This document shows, piece after piece, positions 1 to 5,001 of a stretch of DNA of 5,001 bases. This DNA comes from Oscillospiraceae bacterium (lineage in GTDB: Bacteria > Bacillota_A > Clostridia > Oscillospirales > Oscillospiraceae), in assembly GCA_902789835.1 (NCBI GenBank), contig CADAPN010000239.1:1-5001 (forward strand), read 5' to 3'. The position numbers were made by a program, and so were the translations under genes. The first letter of the stretch is position 1, and every line of letters starts with the position of its first letter. The notes beneath the pieces are model-generated. The model did not search any database. It was not told the origin of the DNA and saw nothing but the letters and a program-made list of their open reading frames with translations.

Positions 1-1034
1 TCCCAGTTTTCGCGCCTGGGATGGAACGCGTCGCCGTAGCGGTCCAGCACCTCCGGACGGTCCAGCACCTCCGGCTTCGTATCGAGAAGCGTACAGAGGC
101 GCTCAATGTTGACCTGGGTGGTGATGAGTCCGCCGACGGCGTCGACGATCCAGCGTACCGGCTCCATCATCCCCTGGGCATAGGACATGAACATCGAGAA
201 GGTGCCGATCTGGGTGGCGGCAATGTAGCCGCCCTTCCACAGCACCAGCGCAAGGGCCATGGAAGAGGCAAAGTGCATGGTGCTGCTGAACAGGCCGCGC
301 AGCCTGGCGGCCCGGATGCTCTTTCGGCGCATGTCCGCGGTGTCGGCGGTGAAATCCTCCTCCATGCGGTCTTCGATCACGAGGCTTTTGATGGTGCGGG
401 CGCCGGTGATGCCCTCGTTGAAGTTGCCGGTGATGCGGGAGTTGACCTCGCGGATCTCGCGGTTGACCTGAGTAAGCCTGCGCTGAAACAGACTGAAGAT
501 CAGCGCGGTGACCGGAAGAATCGCGATCACCGGAAGCGCCAGGCGAGTATTGGTCAGCAGCATCACCAGGATTGCGCCGATGAGATAGCAGCCCTGCCAG
601 ACGGCGTTCAGCAGAGTCCAGGAACAGAGCTCACCGATGCGGGAGGTATCGCTCATGACCCGGGCGTGGATGTAGCCGACGCTGTTCTGATTGTAGTAGG
701 AGAAGGACAGCGTCTGCAGATGGGAAAAGGCGGCGTTGCGCAGATCCATGTCCACGCCGACCTCAATTTTCATGCCATAGATGCAGCTGATATAGTTGAG
801 CCCCGCGCTGACCAGGATGACAGCCAGGTAGAGGATCAGAAAGAGCGGAAAGGTATCCAGTGTACCGAGCGCGACAAAGTGGTTCAGGGCGTAGCGCTGA
901 AAAAGCGGAACCCCGATGTCCACCATGCTGCCGAGGCCGCTGGTGAGCAGCATCAGGAAAAGAGGCCTGCGATAAGTCCCGAGCTGCGGAAGCAGACGGC
1001 GGAGACCGAAGAGCCCGTAGGGATTCTTTTTCAT
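1..1034 (-). CDS. ABC exporter half-transporter, second subunit (TM288/BmrD-like position), membrane domain only, 3' part off the window
   Basis: This is the N-terminal 344 residues of an ABC exporter subunit. The frame stays open from the ATG at 1034 to the left edge. It has the type I exporter membrane domain, with helices at about residues 24-47, 62-82, 142-160, 165-183, 253-270 and 276-296. The cytoplasmic loop has the family pattern GNFNEGITGARTIKSL at about 203-218. The visible part ends at FHPRRENW, just where the ATP-binding domain begins in this family, so Walker motifs cannot be checked. The ATG overlaps the TGA of the preceding exporter gene (ATGA, 1031-1034), which suggests translational coupling and a heterodimer. 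By family knowledge, such pairs move drugs, lipids or peptides across the cytoplasmic membrane; the substrate is unknown here. The partner gene is frame-broken, so this subunit may lack a partner or work alone. The family assignment is firm; the heterodimer role is inferred from gene order. Confidence 0.9.
   Translation of the reverse strand, partial: MKKNPYGLFGLRRLLPQLGTYRRPLFLMLLTSGLGSMVDIGVPLFQRYALNHFVALGTLDTFPLFLILYLAVILVSAGLNYISCIYGMKIEVGVDMDLRNAAFSHLQTLSFSYYNQNSVGYIHARVMSDTSRIGELCSWTLLNAVWQGCYLIGAILVMLLTNTRLALPVIAILPVTALIFSLFQRRLTQVNREIREVNSRITGNFNEGITGARTIKSLVIEDRMEEDFTADTADMRRKSIRAARLRGLFSSTMHFASSMALALVLWKGGYIAATQIGTFSMFMSYAQGMMEPVRWIVDAVGGLITTQVNIERLCTLLDTKPEVLDRPEVLDRYGDAFHPRRENW
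41..76. repeat. Tandem 18-bp direct repeat inside the exporter gene
   Basis: Two adjacent 18-base units (41-58 and 59-76) share their first 16 bases, GGTCCAGCACCTCCGG, and differ in the last two. In the minus-strand protein this gives a repeated hexapeptide, PEVLDR PEVLDR, in the linker between the membrane and ATPase domains. The frame is kept. Members of this family often have a Pro-Glu-Val-rich linker here, so this may be a small in-frame expansion or just the native linker. Confidence 0.75.
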
Positions 1035-2852
1035 TCTGCCGCCTCCTCTCCGATGCCGGACTGGATGGCACAGATCCTCTGATAGAGGCCTCCGGCGGTC
1101 TTCAGTTCATCATGACTCCCCTGTTCCGTGATCCGTCCGTGGTCCAGGACCAGAATCCGATCCGCCTTGGAGAGGGTCGTAATGCGGTGGGAGATGAGAA
1201 TGACGGTGGCGCTGCCGAAGCGGGCTTCCAGGGAGGAGCGGATTTTCGCGTCGGTCTCGGTGTCCACGGCGGAGAGCGAGTCGTCAAAAATAAGGATCGG
1301 CGTCCGCCGTACCAAGGTGCGGGCAATGGCCGTGCGCTGCTTCTGGCCGCCGGAGAGGGTCAGGCCGCGCTCCCCGACAAGCGTGTCGTAGCCTTTGGCA
1401 AAGCCCATGACGGTTTCGTCCAGGCAGGCCGCCCTCGCCGCTTCCCGGATCATCTCGCGGGAGACCTCACCGTCGTGGATGGCGATGTTCTCGGCGATGG
1501 TGCGGGAGAACAGAAACGGCTCCTGCAGGACCATTCCGATGTTCTGCCGCAGGTGATCGGTGCGAATGTCGCGGATGTCCACCCCGTCGATCCGGATCTG
1601 GCCCTGCCCCTCGGAGAGTTCATAGAGCTTATCCAGAAGCATCACCAGGGTGCTCTTGCCGCTGCCGGTGCCGCCCAGGATGCCCAGGGTGGTCCCGGCG
1701 GGGATGCGGAAGCTCACATCATGCAGCACATCGGCGTTTTCGTCATAAGCAAAGGAGACGCGGTCAAACACGATTTCTCCCCGGATTTCCGGCGTCAGGC
1801 GCTGACCCGTGTCCTCTTCCTCCGGGGCCTGCATGATGGCGCGGATGCGGTCAAGGGAGATGCCGGCCTTGCTCATGTCGGCAATCATGCGGCCGAGCAT
1901 GCGCACCGGCCAGGTCATCATGGCGCAGTAGGAAAGAAACGCGAGATAGGTGCCCGGGTGCATTCGGCCGCGGAGGCAGAACAGCGCGCCGAAGGCGACG
2001 GTGAGAAGAATCTGCAGCCCGGAGAGAACGTCCCCGATGCTCCAGAACGCGGCAAGAGGCCGGGCAAGCTTCATCCACTTCTCGGTGTAGAGGCTGTTCT
2101 GCGCTTCAAAGCGGTCCTGCTCATAGCGCTCGCGGCCGAAGGCCCGCACGATGCGCACGCCCGTAAGGTTTTCCTGGGCAATGGCCGAGAGAGGGCCCTC
2201 GTTTTCGTCGCAGTCCAGGAAGGCCTCGCCGATCCGGCGGTGAAAGAAAAAGGAATAGAGAATGATGACCGGAACCGGAAGCATCGCGATCAAGAATCAC
2301 GATCCGGATGAGATTGGTCATCTGTTCGGCCAGGAAGTTTTTCAGCGTCTCGATGTCCGAGGTGCAGCGCTGGATGATATCGCCGGTGCTGTTGTGCATG
2401 TGCCAGGCGTAGGGCAGGCGCTCCAGGTGCGAGAAGAGCCGGTCGCGCATGGTTTTCACCAGCGTTTCGGCGGCGCGGGTTTTGCTGACCTCATAGCCGT
2501 ACTGGGCCAGAACCTTCCCCAGCGCCACCAGCAGGAGCGCGGCCGTCAGCAGGGCGATCTGCCGCTGCATCTCCCCCTGCCCCCGGGCCGCGGCCAGCAG
2601 CCGGGCGGCCCAGGCGGGAAGCTGCTCCGCCGGCGCACCGCCGATCACATGGTCCACCGCGATCCGGACAATCTGCGGCGCGACAAGATCGGCCAGGGCG
2701 CTCAGCGCCGAGGCCAGCATGCTCAAAAGAAAGAAAAGACGACTGCCCCGGAGAAAGTCCCGGAGCATCCGTCGATTAAAAGCGTATCCGCTGTGCTTCG
2801 ATTCATACCGGCAGATCCTTTTCTCAGGGATGGAATAATCTGCCGTCAGCAT
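1031..2852 (-). pseudogene. ABC exporter half-transporter, first subunit (TM287/BmrC-like), with frameshift and apparent loss of membrane helix 3
   Basis: Two minus-strand frames together make one ABC exporter subunit. Residues 1-186 from the ATG at 2852 give the first two membrane helices and end in LAEQMTNLIRIVI. The protein then resumes one base out of frame at 2293 with LIAMLPVPVII and runs 420 codons to the TGA at 1031. Against the exporter fold (compared with MsbA from memory), about 17 residues covering helix 3 are missing, so a deletion of about 50 bases fits both the gap and the frame change. The ATPase domain is complete (numbering from the codon at 2293): A-loop Tyr173, Walker A GGTGSGKST 207-215, Q-loop Gln257, signature LSGGQKQR 313-320, Walker B ILIFDD 333-338 and switch His369. 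Asp338 replaces the catalytic Glu, as in the degenerate subunit of heterodimeric exporters. The ATG at 2852 is preferred over a TTG at 2876 because of a GGCGGGAAG stretch 6 bases upstream. A sequencing or assembly error could explain the break, but would have to remove about 50 bases. Confidence 0.82.
2279..2304. repeat. Imperfect 13-bp tandem repeat exactly at the exporter frame break
   Basis: The units 2279-2291 (AAGCATCGCGATC) and 2292-2304 (AAGAATCACGATC) match at 11 of 13 bases and abut each other. The switch between the two reading frames of the first exporter subunit lies between 2297 and 2291, inside this repeat. A 13-base period is not a multiple of three, so slippage here would shift the frame. 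The copies already differ at two positions, so this is not a fresh duplication; it may instead mark a deletion junction. Confidence 0.7.
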
Positions 2853-2923
2853 ATCATACTTCCCGCCTGAGAACAAGCCCGGAAGAGGACGATTCTTTCC
2901 CCCGGCAAAACGGGGGGTTCAAA
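2853..2923. other. Intergenic spacer upstream of the exporter genes, with a small GC hairpin
   Basis: This is the non-coding stretch before the exporter start. It contains a 6-bp inverted repeat CCCCCG/CGGGGG (2899-2904 and 2911-2916) with a 6-base loop and no T-run on either strand. On the minus strand a TTGAAC followed 19 bases later by AAGAAT is the best promoter-like match, but both the boxes and the spacing are poor. A purine stretch (2859-2868) gives the ribosome site of the first exporter subunit. No clear operator was seen. Confidence 0.5.
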
Positions 2924-2955
2924 GTGCGGCGGCCGAGCTGTCCTCGCCGCCGCAC
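2924..2955 (-). terminator. Probable terminator of the symporter gene
   Basis: A perfect 10-bp GC-rich stem, GTGCGGCGGC (2924-2933) with GCCGCCGCAC (2946-2955), encloses a 12-base loop. It begins 10 bases after the TAA of the symporter. On the minus strand the stem is followed only by TTTGAACC, a weak T-run, so termination may be incomplete and could let some transcription continue into the exporter genes. Confidence 0.6.
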
Positions 2956-2965
2956 ATGGAACGCT

Positions 2966-4363
2966 TTATTTCGCTCTTCCGCCGGATTGCGTGTGATCGT
3001 AATCGGCAAAGAAGTCCTTCGTATCCTTTACGACGATCCCGCCGAAGAGAATCAAAGAGAACAGGTTTGGAATGGCCATGAGGCCGTTGCAGACGTCCGC
3101 CGCGTCCCAGAGAAGCTGCACGCTGATGAGCGCACCGAGGGCGCAGATCACCATGTGCAGCACCCGGTAAATCTTTACCCTGTGAGTGCCGAACAGAAAG
3201 GCAAAGGCGGATTCACCGTAGGTATACCAGCCCAGTACCGTAGACAGGCAGAACAGAATCAGAGAAATAACGATCACGACTTGCCCAAGCCCGCCCAGAT
3301 TCTGACGAAAAGCCGTGGAGGCCAGCACCGTGCCGTCTGTGACACCGCTGTTCCACACGCCGCTGACCATGACAATCAGAGCGGTAAAGGTACAGATGAC
3401 GAAGGTGTCAAAAAAGACCTCAATAATGCCGTAGAGAGCCTGCTTGACTGGTACATCCACCTTGGCCGTGGCATGCACCATGGCCGAGGAGCCGGTGCCG
3501 GCTTCGTTGGAGAACACACCGCGCTGGACTCCCCTCCGGATAGCGATGCCCATGGTGGCGCCCGCCACACCGCCGATCACCGCATCGCCGGTAAAGGCGG
3601 ACTTCACGATAAACCACAGAGCTTGCGGAATAAGCGTGATGTTCATGATGAGGATCACGAGCCCGAAGCCCAGATAGATCAGCGCCATGATGGGGGTCAG
3701 AAAGGTGGTCACGTCAGAGATCTTTCTGACGCCGCCGAAGATGACCAGCCCGTCGACCACCAGGATCAGAATCGCAACAATCCACGGAATCACGGTGGTG
3801 TTGCCCACAAAACCGCTGACAGCGCTGTTGATGGTGTTGACCTGCAATGCCCCGCAGGAAACAACGGAGACAAAGACCGTAAACACCGCGAAAGCACCGC
3901 CCAGGATCCTGGCAATGGTCTTGTGTTTCATTCCCCGGGTCAGAATATACATGACACCGCCACGGAAATTGCCGTCTTCGTCCTGTATGCGAAAATGCAT
4001 GGCCAGGGCGATCTCGGCAAACTTCGTCGCCATGCCGCCCAGAGCCGCGACCCACATCCAGAAGATTGCCCCTGGCCCGCCGACGGCAATGGCGTAGGCC
4101 ACACCCACGATGTTGCCGTTGCCTACGCAGGAGGAAAGCGCCGTGGCCAGTGCCTTGTAGGAGCGGATCTGACCGATGCCGTCGTCCGTCTTCTTCCCGA
4201 CATTGCCGACAACTTCCCGAAAGGCCGTTCCAAAGCGCGTGAACTGTACACCGCGCAGGCGGATTGTGAAGTACAAACCAACTCCAAAAAACACCGCCAG
4301 CATGATCGGGCCGAATAGGAACGTGCCCAGATCCCCCAAAATTTTCCCGATGACAGCTTCCAT
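2966..4363 (-). CDS. Sodium/alanine (amino acid) symporter, AGCS family
   Basis: This is a complete 465-residue cytoplasmic membrane protein that by family (AGCS, PF01235, AlsT/DagA type) brings in small neutral amino acids such as alanine or glycine with sodium. It shows GGPGAIFWMW at 95-104, the AGCS signature, and GVQRGVFSNEAGTGSS at 278-293, the most conserved block. It also has DVCNGLMAIPNLFSLILF near 423-440 and about ten or eleven hydrophobic helices along its length. The length is normal for the family. The start ATG at 4363 has an AGGGG ribosome site 8 bases upstream. Two conserved spots look atypical: GNGNI at 81-85 where GTGNI is usual, and GGVMYI at 135-140 where GGPMYYI is usual; these may alter ion or substrate binding. 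The gene is monocistronic, with a terminator after it. A leader terminator before it implies attenuation control. The exact substrate cannot be told from sequence. Confidence 0.95.
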   Translation of the reverse strand: MEAVIGKILGDLGTFLFGPIMLAVFFGVGLYFTIRLRGVQFTRFGTAFREVVGNVGKKTDDGIGQIRSYKALATALSSCVGNGNIVGVAYAIAVGGPGAIFWMWVAALGGMATKFAEIALAMHFRIQDEDGNFRGGVMYILTRGMKHKTIARILGGAFAVFTVFVSVVSCGALQVNTINSAVSGFVGNTTVIPWIVAILILVVDGLVIFGGVRKISDVTTFLTPIMALIYLGFGLVILIMNITLIPQALWFIVKSAFTGDAVIGGVAGATMGIAIRRGVQRGVFSNEAGTGSSAMVHATAKVDVPVKQALYGIIEVFFDTFVICTFTALIVMVSGVWNSGVTDGTVLASTAFRQNLGGLGQVVIVISLILFCLSTVLGWYTYGESAFAFLFGTHRVKIYRVLHMVICALGALISVQLLWDAADVCNGLMAIPNLFSLILFGGIVVKDTKDFFADYDHTQSGGRAK

Positions 4364-4383
4364 TTTCTTTTCCCCTTTCCCTG

Positions 4384-4419
4384 AAAAAAGTACCGGGGAC
4401 TCGATCTTGAGTCCCCGGT
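4384..4419 (-). terminator. Leader terminator (attenuator) in the symporter 5' UTR
   Basis: A perfect 11-bp stem, ACCGGGGACTC (4392-4402) with GAGTCCCCGGT (4409-4419), has a 6-base loop. On the minus strand it is followed by AC and six T residues (4389-4384), a textbook Rho-independent terminator. It ends about 20 bases before the symporter ATG. The next gene on that side is divergent, so no minus-strand gene ends here. The terminator therefore sits in the leader of the symporter mRNA and most likely works as an attenuator. On the plus strand it is followed by four T residues, so weak bidirectional action is possible, but no plus-strand gene ends before it. Confidence 0.85.
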
Positions 4420-4442
4420 TTTGCGCTTCTGTTCCTGTGATG

Positions 4443-4556
4443 TTATGAAACAGAGCATCGCGTGAACTCGAAAAAAGGCGCGCAAAAACACATGTACATG
4501 CGCTCAGACATGCACAGCATCTCGCAGCTCATTTTTTCGCAGAATTTCACGTTCAT
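4443..4556 (-). CDS. Possible Cys/Met-rich leader peptide, 37 residues
   Basis: A short frame in the symporter leader starts with ATG at 4556 and stops with TAA at 4443-4445. It begins MNVKFCEKMSCEM and holds six Cys (residues 6, 11, 15, 23, 25, 34) and six Met (1, 9, 13, 16, 20, 22) in 37 residues, an extreme composition. The stop codon falls in the loop of the hairpin just before the terminator, so a translating or stalled ribosome would change that structure. This fits a leader peptide that senses Cys or Met supply, or a small metal- or redox-responsive peptide. The ribosome site is weak (GGGTGA close to the ATG), and AT-rich RNA can give such frames by chance. No homologue is recognised, so treat it as a hypothesis. 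Confidence 0.3.
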   Translation of the reverse strand: MNVKFCEKMSCEMLCMSERMYMCFCAPFFEFTRCSVS

Positions 4557-4573
4557 TTCACCCGTTCAACCTA

Positions 4574-4602
4574 TTGACTTGATATGTTATTTTGTTTATA
4601 CT
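4574..4602 (+). promoter_or_regulatory. Sigma-A promoter for larE
   Basis: TTGACT (4574-4579) and TATACT (4597-4602) are separated by exactly 17 bases, each one base from consensus. The start point would be near 4609, giving a leader of about 67 nt before the larE ATG at 4676. Its -10 box overlaps that of the opposite promoter at 4597-4600. Confidence 0.8.
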
Positions 4603-4623
4603 GCATTTGTTCTCCTTTGTCAA
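4595..4623 (-). promoter_or_regulatory. Sigma-A promoter for the symporter leader
   Basis: On the minus strand a perfect TTGACA (4623-4618) and TATAAA (4600-4595) are separated by exactly 17 bases. The start point would be near 4588. The boxes interleave with those of the divergent larE promoter, so polymerases at the two promoters should exclude each other. This is the strongest promoter-like sequence I found. Confidence 0.85.
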
Positions 4624-4666
4624 GGGGGAAAAGAAAGGATTTTAGACGATGATGATTCAGGTTTCC

Positions 4667-4671
4667 GGAGG
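4667..4671 (+). promoter_or_regulatory. Ribosome binding site that sets the larE start
   Basis: GGAGG lies 4 bases before the ATG at 4676. Two in-frame ATGs at 4649 and 4652 would add 9 or 8 residues and have only a weaker AAAGGA (4634-4639) about 9 bases ahead of 4649. The GGAGG site, and the lack of any conserved motif in the extension, favour 4676. Confidence 0.65.
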
Positions 4672-4675
4672 AAAA

Positions 4676-5001
4676 ATGGATGAAAAACGAAATCAGCTGA
4701 AAGAATTTCTGCTGTCTCAAGGAAGCCTGGCCGTGGCCTTTTCGGGGGGCGTGGATTCCACTTTCCTTTTGAAGGTGGCCCACAACACGCTGGGCGACAA
4801 GTGCGTCGCCGTGACGGCCTCCTCCTGTTCTTTCCCGGAGCGGGAGTTGAAAGAGGCAAAAGCTTTCTGCGAGACAAACGGGATCCGCCATGTCGTGGTG
4901 CGCTCGGAAGAGTTGGAGATCGAGGGCTTTCGGCACAATCCGAAAAACCGCTGCTATCTCTGCAAGCACGAGTTGTTTGAAAAAATCTGGGACATTGCCC
5001 G
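4676..5001 (+). CDS. larE: LarE, ATP-dependent sulfur transferase of nickel-pincer nucleotide synthesis, 5' part
   Basis: The first 108 residues of a LarE-type protein are visible; the rest runs off the right edge. LarE adenylates the carboxylated pyridinium precursor made by LarB and inserts sulfur into it, on the way to the nickel-pincer cofactor of lactate racemase (LarA) and related racemases or epimerases. It acts in the cytoplasm. The PP-loop SGGVDS lies at residues 23-28 and binds ATP. It is followed by the family patterns TASSCSFPERELKEA at 47-61 and NPKNRCYLCK at 88-97, with a CxxC pair (Cys93, Cys96). The sulfur-donating or cluster-binding cysteines of the C-terminal half are outside the window, so a sacrificial-Cys type cannot be told from an iron-sulfur type. 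It is divergent from the symporter and has its own promoter. No larA, larB or larC is visible here. A more distant PP-loop enzyme is possible, but the motif set fits LarE well. Confidence 0.9.
   Translation, partial: MDEKRNQLKEFLLSQGSLAVAFSGGVDSTFLLKVAHNTLGDKCVAVTASSCSFPERELKEAKAFCETNGIRHVVVRSEELEIEGFRHNPKNRCYLCKHELFEKIWDIA

Larger units (their letters stand above)
4364..4588 (-). ncRNA. Structured attenuation leader of the symporter mRNA, class not recognised
   Basis: The predicted transcript starts near 4588 and runs about 225 nt to the symporter ATG. On the minus strand it can form a hairpin of 4509-4516 with 4493-4500 (8 bp, one G-U) and a hairpin of 4447-4454 with 4428-4435 (8 bp, one G-U, 11-nt loop). 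TTTTGCGC (4487-4480) can also pair over 8 bp with GCGCAAAA (4426-4419), touching the base of the terminator stem. In both hairpins the G-U pair would be an A-C mismatch on the plus strand, which favours a minus-strand RNA. GAGTTC (4469-4464) could pair with GGACTC in the terminator arm as an antiterminator. I saw no glycine-riboswitch core, T-box sequence, or lysine or SAM aptamer motif. The architecture supports conditional termination; the signal sensed is unknown. Confidence 0.55.

Noticed and set aside
21..1082. Long plus-strand open frame opposite the second exporter gene
   Set aside because: The minus strand encodes a recognisable exporter without a break. The plus-strand product is a low-complexity, His/Asp/Gly-rich sequence typical of the antisense of GC-rich genes.
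2291..2297. Programmed +1 frameshift in the exporter gene
   Set aside because: No stop codon or known slippery motif stands at the shift site, and about 17 residues of helix 3 are missing in either frame, so recoding would not restore a normal protein.
1112..2311. Long plus-strand open frame opposite the exporter ATPase domain
   Set aside because: It is an antisense shadow; every ABC ATPase motif is on the minus strand.
2890..2925. Minus-strand promoter TTGAAC/AAGAAT for the exporter genes
   Set aside because: The -10 box is poor and the spacing is 19 bases; such a match is expected by chance.
2924..4318. 464-codon plus-strand frame opposite the symporter
   Set aside because: The minus strand carries all AGCS motifs in one unbroken frame. 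The opposite product has no membrane pattern and is compositionally odd.
4123..4491. 122-codon minus-strand frame running through the leader terminator into the symporter
   Set aside because: It is out of frame with the symporter, crosses the terminator hairpin and matches no family.
4364..4588. Glycine riboswitch or T-box before the symporter
   Set aside because: Glycine riboswitches are common before AGCS genes, but I found no conserved aptamer core. The T-box sequence (TGGNACCGCG) is also absent.
4462..4683. 73-codon plus-strand frame across the promoter region
   Set aside because: It covers both promoters and the larE start, has no ribosome site and shows no recognisable protein.

Overview
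The window looks like a chromosomal segment from a bacterium, most plausibly a moderately GC-rich member of the Bacillota (Clostridia, Lachnospiraceae-like). This is an inference. It rests on purine-rich Shine-Dalgarno sites, near-consensus sigma-A promoters in AT-rich spacers, Rho-independent terminators, and the gene families present: a paired ABC exporter, an AGCS amino acid symporter and LarE. No rRNA, tRNA, CRISPR array or insertion sequence was seen.

Layout from left to right. Positions 1-2852 hold two minus-strand genes for a heterodimeric ABC exporter. The upstream gene (2852 to 1031) carries a frame break near 2293 and appears to lack about 17 residues around the third membrane helix, so the protein is probably broken. 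The downstream gene (1034 leftwards off the edge) overlaps it by 4 bases and is intact as far as it can be seen, but its ATPase domain lies outside the window. Positions 2853-2965 are intergenic, with a GC-rich hairpin that probably terminates the next gene. Positions 2966-4363 (minus) encode a complete AGCS-family sodium/amino acid symporter of 465 residues. Positions 4364-4675 are a compact regulatory region. Positions 4676-5001 (plus) are the first 108 codons of larE, which encodes the sulfur transferase of nickel-pincer cofactor synthesis.

The most interesting part is the 312-base spacer between the symporter and larE. It holds two divergent, near-consensus promoters whose -10 boxes occupy almost the same bases, so RNA polymerase can probably serve only one gene at a time. 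The symporter transcript would begin with a leader of about 225 nt. That leader contains several minus-strand-specific hairpins, a possible 37-codon ORF very rich in Cys and Met, and a strong intrinsic terminator just before the symporter ribosome binding site. This arrangement is typical of transcription attenuation. I could not match it to a glycine, T-box, lysine or SAM leader, so it is a candidate for an undescribed cis-regulatory RNA or leader peptide.

The two exporter genes form one transcription unit. The symporter and larE are divergent and could be co-regulated through the shared promoter. Nothing in the window shows a biochemical link between the exporter and the other two genes.
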